From: Batkoa obscura
Taxonomy: Eukaryota > Entomophthoromycota > Entomophthoromycetes > Entomophthorales > Batkoaceae
Length of the DNA: 64,000 nt
Direction: 5' to 3'
Assembly (NCBI GenBank): GCA_030770535.1
Contig: JASVEC010000018.1
Location: 372,001-436,000, forward strand
Both the position numbers and the translations under genes were made by a program. The notes beneath the pieces are model-generated. The model did no database searches. It had not been told where the DNA came from and was given only the letters and a program-made list of their open reading frames with translations. This document shows positions 1 through 14,169 of the stretch, in pieces. Within the stretch, counting starts at the first letter, position 1; every line of letters begins with the position of its first letter.

Positions 1-48
1 TAAATTAAAATATTTAATTATTGGTTATATATTGATTATTTTATTTAG

Positions 49-576
49 TGTATTAAAAGCAAGTTGGTGGTAAGTGAAATGAATTAGTTATTATTGTTAT
101 TACTAATTATATTGTTATTTATATTATTATTTATATCAATAATATATTATTTTTAGTTACCTTAGTTCTAATAATACTAAATGCATTGATGGGCCATTTT
201 ATACTGGTAAGGAAAAATTATTATTTATACTGGAATTGAAAATAATGATAATTAATATTTTATTTATATATTAGTTATATTATTATTCTTATTTTACCCA
301 TTTTTATTATTGTATGTTCAAGGTTACTTTGAATTACAAAATTTAAAAAAATTATACCCATTTTTATTTGGCAGTAAGTGATTGATTTATCTTTTGTATT
401 GAGAAATTAATCTTTTATTTTATTTATAGAACCTAAATTAGAAATAGTTAAAAAAGAACCTAGTGAAAATGGTAAGTATTGAAACATTTATTAAGATAAA
501 TATTTTTAATTTTATTTTAGAAAAAATAATTGCTAATTCCAAATCTTTAAATGCCTATTTTAAAAATCCAGTATAA
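49..576 (+). CDS. 3' end of an unidentified gene (five last exons)
   Basis: Five short exons read in one continuous frame: 49-69, 157-206, 323-373, 430-471 and 521-576 (stop TAA). Every junction has GTAAG-type donors and AG acceptors and keeps phase. The tail contains LSSNNTKCIDGPFYTG, then YFELQNLKKLYPFLFG, then a Lys/Glu-rich stretch, and ends NAYFKNPV. I do not recognise the family. The first exon of 21 nt is the least certain because upstream sequence is stop-rich, and the gene starts outside the window. It converges tail-to-tail with the SulP gene, whose stop lies about 200 bp away. Confidence 0.6.
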
Positions 577-775
577 ATATTAATTAAAACATAAAAAACA
601 AAATGTTTTTTTTTTAGAAATCTATATTCTATTCTACTCCATTCTATTGATTAATATTTATTAATAAATATTATATGAAAAAGTTGAATTTCAATAGAAA
701 GATATCAAATAGTTTTATTAAACTTCAAAATAAAAAACTAATAATCGAACTTTATCTTAATCCTTTTCTCTTTTT

Positions 776-4484
<3,709 letters not shown>

Positions 4485-5660
4485 TTTTTTTAAAATATTA
4501 ATTTAAAAAATAAAAATAAAAAAGTAATAGTGGTTTTTTTAGCTATTTATTCAAGTTGATAGATTTTATAGACCAATTAAATAATCGATTCGGGATTTAT
4601 TTTATTTAAAATGTGGCTTCTAAATTTTGATAAAGAAAATTGAGAATAATGTTTCAATTTCTTGGAATAAATGGGGACTAGCATTCTATTTATTACAATA
4701 AAATAGAAAGCTTTATTAAAATATTAAAAAAATCGTTTATTTTATATAAAAGTTAGCACTTTATAAATGAACATATTAATTTTGAAACTATTTTTCCCTT
4801 TTTCCCCTTTTTTTAACTCATCTCCATTATTGTTATTTTTCTAGTCCTTTTAGTATAAATCATATAAGAAAACTTCAATGTATTATGATAATAAAGAATT
4901 TAAGCTGGTTGTAAAATCTAAATAAAATAGAATCTAAAATCAGCTGATTAAAAATAAAATCAATGTGGTATTTTTTGATAATAATTTCGATTTATCCCTT
5001 TAGAATCTAAATTATCCGAAGAATCATAGGAAATTAAGGTTTTAAAACATAACAAAAGGAACAAGTAAAGAAATACAACAAGATTCAAATATATAAGATC
5101 AAGATGTATATACAATTCTAATAAGTCTAATACTTATTCTTTTTGATGACCCATTAATATTATTGATATTTGATTTTATCTAATTTTATTGTTTTATAAT
5201 TTATTGAGAATTCAATCTTAATGAAATCAAAAAGATTATTGAAATTACTATATTTGTATAAAAAAATCTTGAATTTACGCCACTTTTTTTTTCCAGTTTT
5301 TAATGTTTATTTTTACAACTATTGAGAGATAACAATAATGATAATAAAATAATAAATTCAAATTAATTATATAAAACATTAAATTCATGATATTTAATTT
5401 TTAAAAGCATTTTTATTATAAATAATTAGATTTTATAATCATTGCTTTATTTTTTTCAGCCTAAATAGTATAATTTAAGCTATCGGAAGTATTTTATATT
5501 TTCGACAAAATAAAACTATTATCTTATTAAATTTGCAGTATAACAATACAAGTGGTAGATGAGTTTTGTTATTTATTGATATTCAATATAGGTCAAAGTT
5601 TTATCTAATGAGTAAGAGTAGGGTTAAAATTGACAATAAAGTTTAATATCAATAGTTTAC
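4485..5660. other. Gene-free stretch; 5' region of the SulP gene
   Basis: Very AT-rich spacer between the SulP start codon and the first MITE. It should hold the minus-strand SulP promoter, but I see no distinct box, repeat or coding trace. Confidence 0.5.
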
Positions 5661-5763
5661 ATTGGGGATGTTTTTTTGGTTTCATTACTTTTTTCATTTT
5701 TAAGCACTATTTGAGCGGAAAGATTGTTAACGAAATTCTTAAACACAAAAAAACATCCCCAAT
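5661..5763 (+). mobile_element. MITE copy 1 (~103 bp)
   Basis: Terminal TGGGGATGT / ACATCCCCA inverted repeats bound the family core AAGCACTATTTGAGCGGAAAG. Strand is arbitrary: plus means the core reads GCGCTATTTGAGCGG. Confidence 0.9.
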
Positions 5764-5798
5764 TATTTATTTATTAATCAAATTCCAAGTATTTGAAT

Positions 5799-5896
5799 GT
5801 GGGGATGTATTTTTTGTTTGGTATTTCACTAATAATTTTTCATCTTAAATTGCACTTAAAAATGGGAAAAAAGAAATTAAAAAAACAGCTTCATAT
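5799..5896 (-). mobile_element. MITE copy 2, degenerate
   Basis: The left terminus GTGGGGATGTATTTTT and the interior (ACTAATAATTTTTCATC, GCACTTAAAAATGGG) match the family. The right end is eroded and abuts copy 3, sharing its ATAT junction. Confidence 0.75.
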
Positions 5897-5999
5897 GGGA
5901 GTGTTTTTTTTGACTTGATTATTTTTTTCATTTTTTAAGTGCTATTTGAGCGGGAAATTTATTAGTAAAACTCTCAAACACAAAAATACATCCCCATAT
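5893..5999 (+). mobile_element. MITE copy 3
   Basis: ATATGGGAGTG ... ACATCCCCATAT with the core GTGCTATTTGAGCGGG. It sits directly against copy 2, as expected if one inserted at the TA terminus of the other. Confidence 0.9.
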
Positions 6000-6277
6000 C
6001 ATTTTATTCATTGATATAAAAAAGCTTACTTTTTTGCATTTCCATCTTAAATCGAAATCAACTTTCTGGAGAATTTAAAAAATTCTGAGTTTTCCAATTA
6101 AGAAATTTAAATTGTCAAGTTGACCCATTTTCAATAAAGCTAAATAAAATATCTATTCAAAATCAAAATAATGTTTCTTTGAAACATTATTTTATTGAAA
6201 CTGGATAATGTTAATTGTAAATAGTTTCTAATTAGAATTGTTTTTTATTTTTTGTTTTGAAATAGTCATACAGACAG

Positions 6278-6286
6278 TATATATAA
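6278..6286 (+). promoter_or_regulatory. TATA box of TLF gene 1
   Basis: TATATATAA about 83 bp before the ATG. The sequence around it (CAGACA...GTATATATAAGATCGTAT) is shared with the upstream region of the paralogue at 22995 (CAGACA...GTATAAATAGGGTCGTAT). Confidence 0.55.
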
Positions 6287-6368
6287 GATCGTATATGATT
6301 CTAAAAAAGTATTACAAATAAATAGTAAACTCAAGAACAGATAACTAATCAGTAAATAAAAACTCAAT

Positions 6369-7028
6369 ATGACTTCCAAATCAACTGAATACATTTCTAA
6401 TTCTCATGATACTCCCTTACTCCATTTTTCAGGAGCTTCTTTAACATCTAATCCAATGTCACTCCAATATCCTTGTGGAGATCAAGAAGCTAAGGCCACT
6501 ATTATTTATCCAATATTAAAAACTGGATGTGTTATAAGAAGCATGGAGCTTACATATAAAAAAGATGAGAAAGTGGATAAAGCTTATAAATCAACTTATT
6601 ATTCTTTGACTACTGAATTAATGAATGAGAAGAATCAATTGTTGATGAAATTGACTAAAGCGGAGTTTGAATTATGGTATACAAACTATAATATTTACTA
6701 TTTAAGCGAAGGGAATGAAAGCAATGGGTATAAGGAAATCAGATTAATTAAAACAACAATTCAGATATTTCCTTGTTACACATTAAAAATGATTAAAATT
6801 GATGGGGAGATCCTAGAATTTGATTTTAAATCATTAAATTTAATGTGTTTTTCATGGGGAGTTTACAATAAAAGTACAGGAAGGGAAGTTTTAAGATATG
6901 AGAATAATTATTTCAAAGGGGGAAAATTGATTCTTTTCGAGGACTCAGGTATGTTAGATGTATTCTTTTTAATCATTTCCTTCCTTGCAATTCATTATGA
7001 ACCATTTAGAAGTAAGATGGAAAACTAA
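6369..7028 (+). CDS. TLF family protein 1 (tubby/LURP-one-like fold candidate)
   Basis: Single exon, 219 residues. The family pattern is visible: a Cys/hydrophobic strand (KTGCVIRSMELTYKK), LLMKLTKAEFELWYTNYNIYY, YTLKMIKIDGEILEFDF, WGVYNKSTGREVLRYEN, and a C-terminal hydrophobic segment (LDVFFLIISFLAIHYE). Its closest local relative is the gene at 22995. Unlike several paralogues it has no clear PPxY near the N-terminus. No signal peptide is visible. Tubby, LURP-one and scramblase domains share a beta-barrel around a C-terminal hydrophobic helix. Assignment to that group is my inference from strand rhythm and the tail, not a recognised motif. Confidence 0.8.
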   Translation: MTSKSTEYISNSHDTPLLHFSGASLTSNPMSLQYPCGDQEAKATIIYPILKTGCVIRSMELTYKKDEKVDKAYKSTYYSLTTELMNEKNQLLMKLTKAEFELWYTNYNIYYLSEGNESNGYKEIRLIKTTIQIFPCYTLKMIKIDGEILEFDFKSLNLMCFSWGVYNKSTGREVLRYENNYFKGGKLILFEDSGMLDVFFLIISFLAIHYEPFRSKMEN

Positions 7029-7473
7029 ATTAGGTTTTATACAAGTAGTTAACACTACTTCTTATATTTTGTGGATGTGAAATAAACAAATAAACAAATA
7101 AACTATGACTATCTTTTATATGCTTTTTTATGAGTGATGATCTATCTGTAAATTGTTTGTTTAAAATTGTTTTCAACTCATCAGTAATAAGTATTAATAT
7201 AAGTCAAATAAAATATCTGATTATTAATAGATTATAAAAATAATTTTTTGAACTTTTTTAAATTACCTTATGCAAACTTTAGAAATTATTTTTGTTGATA
7301 ATTTTTAATAATATAAACCAAAACTTTATATCCCTAGTTTGGTTTTTATTTGTAATAACTATAGAGCTAACTAAAGTCAGAAAAAAAATAAACAATTATA
7401 TAAATCCTGGTATAATATTTTTAATAATAATATGATTAACATGAATTAGAAAATTATAAATATATAAAACAAG
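7029..7473. other. Spacer, nothing recognised
   Basis: AT-rich 3' flank of TLF gene 1; no reading frame, repeat or RNA signal seen. Confidence 0.5.
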
Positions 7474-7578
7474 ATATGGGGATGTTTTTTTTTATTTCAT
7501 TATTTTTTCCATTTTTTAAGCGCTATTTGAGTGGAAAGATTGTTGGTAAAATTCTTGAACACAAAAATACATCCCCAT
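7474..7578 (+). mobile_element. MITE copy 4, abutting a solo LTR
   Basis: ATATGGGGATGT ... ACATCCCCAT with the core AAGCGCTATTTGAGTGG. Its right terminus is immediately followed by the LTR. Confidence 0.92.
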
Positions 7579-8042
7579 TGTGAAATATCGCTTTGTCAGT
7601 CCCATGGTTAATTATAGCACAATAATTGCCTAAGCTGTTGTGTTCTCGAGTTCAGAGAAAATCAATCCCACGCTCTTAGTTTGATTTGTTATGAGAATTT
7701 CTAGCTCCATCCCAAAGAATATTACCTTCTCATTTTGATATTTATACTTATTGAAGTATAAAAGAGATTCTAAAATATAGTAACTCGAGGCTTTTTAACT
7801 GAATTATTTCCTGATATCTCATACATTTAATAAAGTCACTAAGTTCTCTCAATAGTATTTTACGTAGATTTTACATTAGTATTGTCTATTTTATCTGTCT
7901 TATATAGCTTGTAACCTATTACGTGTTGTTCCTCATAATCCAAGTCTATCTTAGTCACATAAACTAAGACCTTTCGACTTATAGTGTAGTCAACCCAGAA
8001 ATAGCTGTTCTTGACTCCAAACCCTGAATACCAGATTTCACA
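7579..8042. mobile_element. Solo LTR, copy 1 (~464 bp)
   Basis: Starts TGTGAAAT and ends ATTTCACA, an 8-bp terminal inverted repeat with TG...CA ends typical of LTRs. A diverged second copy lies at 29955. No internal region, primer site or coding part adjoins it, so it is a lone LTR fossil. The superfamily cannot be told from the LTR alone. Divergence between the two copies suggests it is not recent. Confidence 0.75.
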
Positions 8043-8242
8043 TTACCATAAATTAAGAAATTAAACAAAGATACTATTAACATCTTAAATATAACAAAAA
8101 ACAAAAAGCTAATATATAAATAAACTATTAATATTTTTTATTAAGTAATTAAAGCTAAGATACCATATTATTTAAAAACTAATAAATATTTTGATTTAGA
8201 TTGTTATTATAATATATTACCAAATTACTCATATTAAGCAAT

Positions 8243-8348
8243 ATATGGGGATGTTTTTCTGTGTTTAAGGATTTTACTAACAATCTTTCCACTTAAATAG
8301 TGCTTAAAAAATGGAAAAAATAATGAAATAAAAAAAAACACTCACATG
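8243..8348 (-). mobile_element. MITE copy 5, next to a transposase relic
   Basis: ATATGGGGATGT, TAAGGATTTTACTAACAATC and CTTAAATAGTGCTTAAAAAA match the family; the right end ACACTCACAT is worn. It ends 2 bp before the transposase remnant. Confidence 0.85.
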
Positions 8349-8350
8349 TA

Positions 8351-9262
8351 ATGCCTTTGGTAAAAGGGTTTATAGAAAAAAAGAAAATGAGTACTGTTGT
8401 TAATTTCAATAACCTAAAAAAGAATGTGCATAGTAAAACAGTAAGTCAAGGTGTACAAAATCTTATTCATGATTATATAACAAGAAATTATGATACTATA
8501 GTGAGTCAAATAAAAGGCTTTCTATTAACAAAAAAATCGATATAAACAAACTTGCAATAGGTATAATGAAACATAAGGTGTATCTTATACATAAACAAGG
8601 AGCTCAAATTAAAAAAGTATCGAATAGTAAGGAAACAATGTTAAAATGAAAACAGTATATCAATGAATAAAAAAGATTAGTACCATGTGAATTTATTTAT
8701 ACTGATGAGATTTATTTCAATCGACATACTATCAGTCAAACTGGACGTGGGGCTGAAGAACCAAAAGTCTTATTAGCACCAGAATCTGATCATAAGAGTA
8801 ATAAATATGTTCTAGCTATATCCAAATTGAGGATCGAAGGTTATAAAATAATTGATAAGTCGAAGATATTTAATAATATTTACGACGACTTTGGATACTT
8901 TATGTATGAACTTTATTTAAAAAGTAAACATAAACGAAGCGTATATTTATTTAACAACGCAAACACAGACGTTATTTCTAATAAGCTAAAAAAGTCGATT
9001 CGATCTTGTAATTCATTTAACTTTACCAGAATATTCAGTATTTTTGAGCCCACTTGACTTGTTTTTTAATGCCTTAAAATTACAAATTAATAATTTACCA
9101 CATGATAATAATTCAGATGTCATTAAAAATATAGTTAAAGTTCAAAGCTAAGTTGAGGATGCTCGACATTGTGAGAATTGCTTTCAACAGGCAGGAAATT
9201 ATACTTCTCCATGTGAAAATAATTCCATGTTTAAAGATAACATTTTTGAACCGGACACTTTA
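8351..9262 (+). pseudogene. Tc1/mariner (IS630)-type DDE transposase relic
   Basis: Pieces in different frames line up with a mariner-like transposase. 8351-8545 resembles the N-terminal helix-turn-helix part. About 8690-9056 carries the first catalytic block (FIYTDEIYFNRHTISQTGRG), then YVLAISKLRIEGYKIID, then SVYLFNNANTD where active elements have a D-N pair (here N-N). A later frame reads LPEYSVFLSPLDLFFNALK, like the LPPYSPDLNPIE block. Stops and frameshifts interrupt it, so it is dead. I could not find terminal inverted repeats of its own. Confidence 0.7.
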
Positions 9263-9624
9263 TAACTAAAAGACATAGCGGAAAGATGTACTGAAAATAT
9301 AATGAGCTGTTAAATAAAAATCTAAAAAATAGGAAGAAAAAAAAGCGAAAATGAGTAGATTTATTTTGACCTTAATTTCCAATCTATTATTATAGCAATG
9401 TATTGGTTGTTTTATAATAATGAATATTTTAGGATTGCCCAAAATTAAAAAATGGTTTTTCAGTGAGCTATAAAGATTTTGTGATTACTTTACTCAACAT
9501 CTGAAAAAAGGCATAGTTTACAGCTTATGCATTTGTTAAAACTAAAACCAAAATAAAATAATGAATTGTAGACTAAATTAGAGATTAGTAGCACCAGGAG
9601 CGCTAAAAATGAAAAGGTTTGTGC
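9263..9624. other. Spacer after the transposase relic
   Basis: No open frame. It may include 3' remains of the transposon, but no terminal repeat is visible. Confidence 0.4.
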
Positions 9625-10300
9625 TATCACTATCCAAGTAATAGTAACTAGAGAGATAGAATAAATTGGAAAATCAACATTATCAATCGATCAAAACTGC
9701 TTCAAATTTTTCTTACTCAATATACTAATACGATATCCTAATCTCGGTTGGCATTGGGGATCAAATAATTACCGAATAATGAAATAACAGCCTAATAAAG
9801 AGTTGTTATAGCATTATCATGCCTCTTAAAATTCAATACATAGTTGTCCTTAATTTGAGATGCTTTTTTAACCATAGTAGCTTCTTGATAGTGTTTTGAA
9901 TTTTTTCATAATAAGTGAGATCCCAAGTAGTACTAGTAAAGTCAAGTCTGAGCCCTTAATGTTCCAATTTCAAAATATGGTGGTATTTTTTTTGATTTCT
10001 ATTTTTCCATTTTTTAAGCACTATTTGAGCGGAAGCATTGTTAGTAAAATTCTTAAACAGAAAAATACATCCACGTATGTTGACCTAAGGGTAAATCAAG
10101 AAATTTGGAAAAATTTTAAGAGATTTTGAAATTATAAACTTGTTTCGTTTGGTCATTTTTGAGCCCGGATATTTTGGTTAAAAACTCTACTTTATCTATT
10201 GCATAAGTGATTTGTTCATTTCCAGTCCTATTACTATTCATATTACCTCCTATCGCTTCATGTAGTTAGGCGGTATTTAATATCCGTTATTATTAGATCT
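9625..10300 (-). pseudogene. Decayed TLF gene interrupted by a MITE
   Basis: On the plus strand this follows the text of the intact gene at 16234-16896 throughout: TTGGCATTGGGGATCAAATA, TTTTTTAACCATAGTAGCTTCTTGATA, TGACCTAAGGGTAAATCAAG, GTTCATTTCCAGTCC. Similarity runs from the 3' end past the start codon and into upstream sequence to about 10500. MITE copy 6 splits it at a TA. Many substitutions and frame breaks mean it cannot encode the protein. It proves both an older duplication that included the promoter and a later MITE insertion. Confidence 0.82.
9975..10077 (+). mobile_element. MITE copy 6, inside the decayed TLF gene
   Basis: Worn termini TATGGTGGTA ... ACATCCACGTA with the intact core AAGCACTATTTGAGCGG. 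The flanks resume TLF homology on either side, giving a clean empty-site comparison with 16234-16896. Confidence 0.88.
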
Positions 10301-11031
10301 ATTTGGTTCAAAGCTCGTTTTGTTTTTATCTAATAGTATAAGACTAATATGTTTATGTTGCTATTTAGTAATATATACTTAATTAAACTTCTCTTTCTTT
10401 ATTTTATAGGCCAGATACATAATTATTGGACTAATACTCTAACTAATTGCTATCTTCGATTACAATTCTACGACCCATTTGTTTAATGTCGTAATATTTT
10501 ATAATTTAGTGATATTTTTTATTTTAAACAAAAAGATCAGTAAATCCTTTACGCCATTGTAACTCTATTGGGTCCTAGCTAATAGACTATTAAGAGATGA
10601 TCCATGTTGAAGCTCTTCTATAATGATGGTATTTATGCTTTGATAAATTAAAATAATAGCCTAATTAAAAGAAATAGAGATAAAAAAGTCCCAAAAAAAG
10701 TTGTAACAGCTATATATATATATATATTTAAATTGCCTACCCAAATGAGGATACGCCGCAACGTTTATGTAAACCGAACCTCAATACTTTGTCTATTTTG
10801 TTATATAAAAATAGTTAATACCATAGTATTCATATTTTTAAATACTTGAAAGCGTAAAGATGACAGAGTGTTCTTAAGATTATGCCCTCAACACTAAAGC
10901 TGTTTAAATGCTATTCTATAGTAGATTGATATATATTTCATATATAAGGATACTTTTTATCTAGTATTGCTCAAATTTTAAGTATATATTATGTTATATC
11001 ATAATCAGATCAAATATGGATTGATAAATAT
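10301..11031. other. Fossil promoter of the decayed TLF gene, then spacer
   Basis: 10301-10500 retains similarity to the upstream region of the gene at 16234 (TTATAGGCCAGATACATAATTATTGG against TTTTAGCCAAATAGATCATTATTTGG, shown in pieces). The rest is featureless apart from a short TA run at 10711-10726. Confidence 0.5.
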
Positions 11032-11136
11032 ATGTATATGTTTTTTTTGGCTTCATTACTTTTTCTATTTTTAAGCACTATTTAAATGGAAAAACCATCA
11101 GTAAAACTCTTTAAAAAAAGTACATTCCTATATATT
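11032..11136 (+). mobile_element. MITE copy 7, degenerate
   Basis: The left terminus is worn; the interior GGCTTCATTACTTTTTC and AAGCACTATTTAAATGG match, ending TACATTCCTATA. Confidence 0.75.
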
Positions 11137-11464
11137 GTTTGAACTTAATATCTCATATAGTCCATTTTGCTTTACGTCTAAATTTTAATCAAAGTCAGAA
11201 TTTTTAGTATCCTTATAATAGATATGATAATATACAATAAAGTAATTTATTAAAGTTGTCAAGTATTAAAAGGTGCAAACTTAGGGATAAGTGTGATGTT
11301 AATAAAAGTTAGAAATATTGTATTTTAAAGATTATTTTGTTATGTTGAGTTTTCTATTTTTTTTATTTTTATAGATATAAATTTAAAAAAAAACCAAAAG
11401 CTGAGTATTAAAATAAAAAGAACTTGTAAATATTTGATTCGATTATTAACACTTAATTATTTAT

Positions 11465-11900
11465 CCTGACTAAATCTATATTAGTTTCACTTAAATGCCT
11501 CACTGTATTTCTCCTGATGGTTGGGCTCTTCATAGGCTTTTTTTAGAATTACCAGTTTTCTGCTTTATCGAAATTTATTAACATCCTTTTATTTCTCTTT
11601 TTTACCTTTGTTCTTACGTGTTGCATTTTCTAGTACCCTTACTGCTTTTCCACCATTATCTCTGACTTTGAAAACCATTATCCGATTCACTGGCCTCTGG
11701 GCTCCATATTGATAGTTTAGCGCTCTACATTCAATCAACCCAATAATATTTCATTGCTTCCCAATTCCATCCCTTATTCTATTGTTAGAAGCCTTTTCGA
11801 GAAAAAGGTAAAAAAGATTTTATTTCACCTCTCCGACTTCTTATAAAAGTAGGAATTTATCAAACTCAGCTCTTATCTTACTAGGTGGTTTTCTCTCAAT
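11465..11900. repeat. Degraded dispersed repeat, copy a
   Basis: A pyrimidine-rich tract with higher GC than its surroundings. A part near 11790-11850 aligns with 15950-16010 and 52190-52255 (GAAAxCCTTTxGAGAxxxxG...TTCACC/TTTGTC...CTTCTTATAAAAG). No coding frame survives and the type is unknown. Confidence 0.4.
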
Positions 11901-12042
11901 AATTTAGTCTCTTAATTTACTAACTTAATTTTCTATTGTTTTTAGTTGATAAAAGACTTAAAGCTACAGCTCTTTGAAAAAAAAAATTATTATTTTATAG
12001 TAGCTTACTACATAGCATATTTTTTATAATTTGCTTAAAAAA

Positions 12043-12148
12043 TATGGGGATGTATTTTTTTGCTTAATAGTTTTACTAATAATCTTTCTGCTCAAATAGC
12101 GACTGAAAAATGGAAAAAGTTATGAAACCAAAAAAAACAACCCCATAT
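12043..12148 (-). mobile_element. MITE copy 8
   Basis: ATATGGGGATGT ... CAACCCCATAT with CTCAAATAGCGACTGAAAA; well preserved. Confidence 0.92.
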
Positions 12149-12960
12149 GTTATTTTATTAATTCGCAAAAGTTGAAGATGAAAATAATTATACGCACTGC
12201 TAAATTTAAATGATTCTACCTTTATTAAAAGTTATTCGATATGACTATAGCATATTTAATGTGTAAATTAAACTTATAAACAATTTACGCTATAAAAAAC
12301 GCCACTTCTAATAATATTATTTGAGCTATTATAACAAAACACTAGAGGGTTTTGGCATTGAGTACATTTAACAATTTTAGTCATTTGACGAGAGATTGAG
12401 CTTCCAAAAACTTTATTATCTAAATAGCTATAAGGAGAAATATTCGATTGTTTAGGTATTGTATTTCAAAATGTTATACTACTTTGTAAGGTAATTCAAT
12501 ACGTTTCAAAAAGTTTATTACATCTTTACAAACCAGAGCGGCGAATTTAAATTACTTATTTACTATTTAAAGTCAGCTCAACTTGACAAGCTTTTACAAC
12601 TGTTAAAATTCAAATTCCGACCTTAAAATATCTTTGTCAGTAATTGTCAGATTGTATTTTTTCAAAGGCTAAATCCCTTGAGCTTTAGTGAGATTTATCT
12701 CTAAACTTTTACTTCTGAACGAACAGTTAATCCGCTGAGCATTTGAACTTCATCGGTTCTAAGGTTCTAAAAAATATGGTTGAACTAACACTCAAAACAT
12801 TGAAATAAAGGCTAACTTTTCAGTCAACAAAAAATAGCAATTTGAGTAAAAAATTGGTTTTTTGCTCAATTTTGAAATTTCAATAGAAAATCGGTGAATA
12901 TAAGTTTGACCACAAGCTTTTCTAAATAGAAATCATCTAAAAAATCTCGAAGGCAAAGGA
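12149..12960. other. Spacer, nothing recognised
   Basis: No conserved frame or repeat seen. It includes the 5' region of the next TLF gene. Confidence 0.5.
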
Positions 12961-12961
12961 C

Positions 12962-12969
12962 TATAAATA
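12962..12969 (+). promoter_or_regulatory. TATA box very close to a TLF start
   Basis: TATAAATA ends only 11 nt before the first ATG (12981). If it works at the usual distance, transcription would begin after that ATG and translation would start at 13005 or 13017 instead. Confidence 0.45.
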
Positions 12970-12980
12970 CAAATAAAAAC

Positions 12981-13799
12981 ATGAGTTTAAAAATTACAAA
13001 TAATATGAACATAAATATGAACAAAAAAGAAAAAGTCGGTTTTAATAATAATAATTTAAATGAATTTGACAATAATCTAAATGAGTTCCTGCCTAGTTAT
13101 AATGAAAGCTTAACCCCAGAGTCAAGTACAAGAGGAATAATAATAAATACAAACAATTTTCCAGAACCAAATATAAGAGCCCCAGGGATAGATATGAATA
13201 GTTTTATACAGCCAAATTCAGAAGATTCAGGAATGAATATAAATAACTACAGGTTAATTCAAACTAGATATGATGTTAGCATAGATGGGCTTCGTAAGAA
13301 AAAAGTCGGCTTCAAGGATAACCAAACTGGGCAAGTATACAATTACAAAGTTACAGAAAAAAAAGCTAAATATAGAGGAGATAGTAGAAAAACAGTGATT
13401 AAACTTAAGCGTAATAAAAAAATTTCAAAGACTGGTAACTGGATGATAGACTGTAAGAAGAAACATGAGGGAAGATATAAAGATATAACATTATTTAAAG
13501 ATTCGGTTAATTCAGTTCCAAGGTATACTATAGGTTTTAGAAGATCAGATAATCAAATCATGAATCTATATTGGACCACGGAATCTATCATGAATAATAA
13601 TTGGTGCTTATTTGATGTTAATTTTAATAAGCTTATGGAATATAACATTCAAACATTTAAACATAATTCTTTAAGCCAATTCTGTTTTATTGATGAAGTT
13701 GACAAACAACTTTTTTTATTGGTTTTAGCTTTTGTTATCGTAAATTATGGATCTGATAATATGGGAGATTCCTCTAGTGATGATAGTGACAGTTCTTAA
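12981..13799 (+). CDS. TLF family protein 2, long form with acidic-serine tail
   Basis: Single exon, up to 272 residues. The N-terminus is Asn-rich and carries LPSYNESL, a degenerate PPxY. The fold region runs from about residue 92: GLRKKKVGFKDNQTGQVYNYK, WMIDCKKKHEGRYKDITLFK, YTIGFRRSDNQIMNLYW, NNWCLFDVNFNKLMEYNIQ, then the hydrophobic tail VDKQLFLLVLAFVIVNYG. It is longer than its paralogues because of the N-terminal stretch and a final Ser/Asp tail (GDSSSDDSDSS). The nearest relatives are those at 16234 and 54833. The TATA position suggests that an internal Met (13005) may be the real start. Confidence 0.82.
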   Translation: MSLKITNNMNINMNKKEKVGFNNNNLNEFDNNLNEFLPSYNESLTPESSTRGIIINTNNFPEPNIRAPGIDMNSFIQPNSEDSGMNINNYRLIQTRYDVSIDGLRKKKVGFKDNQTGQVYNYKVTEKKAKYRGDSRKTVIKLKRNKKISKTGNWMIDCKKKHEGRYKDITLFKDSVNSVPRYTIGFRRSDNQIMNLYWTTESIMNNNWCLFDVNFNKLMEYNIQTFKHNSLSQFCFIDEVDKQLFLLVLAFVIVNYGSDNMGDSSSDDSDSS

Positions 13800-14169
13800 T
13801 TTAGTATTTTAACCATTTATATTAATAAATTTCCTTATATACAGTATCAAATAAACGTTTGAGCGTTCAATATCCCTATTTCATAAATGTATAGTTGAAG
13901 CAAGATATGATTAAGATAAATAAAACAATAAAGTAGTTATATTATACCATCAGTAAACTACAGTTATTTTAATGTATTGTATTTGGTTGTGTTGTCATTT
14001 TACATTATAGAACCTTAGATCCAAAAATAAACTTATAATTTAAGTCATAAATAAAAAGCTTGTTTATTCCAATCAGCTGAACAAACAGGGATACAAACAA
14101 CAACTTAAAAACTTTAAATCCATGGTTAACTATTTTTGATTTATAATATAAAACCAATCTTAAATTTAA
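13800..14169. other. Spacer between two TLF genes
   Basis: AT-rich; a TATAATATAAAA run just before 14160 may be the TATA element of the downstream gene. Nothing else seen. Confidence 0.4.

Noticed and set aside
5630-5848. 72-residue open frame
   Set aside because: It reads across MITE copies 1 and 2; the FKHYLSGKIV phrase recurs wherever this MITE is translated, for example at 9896-10129 and 56470-56655.
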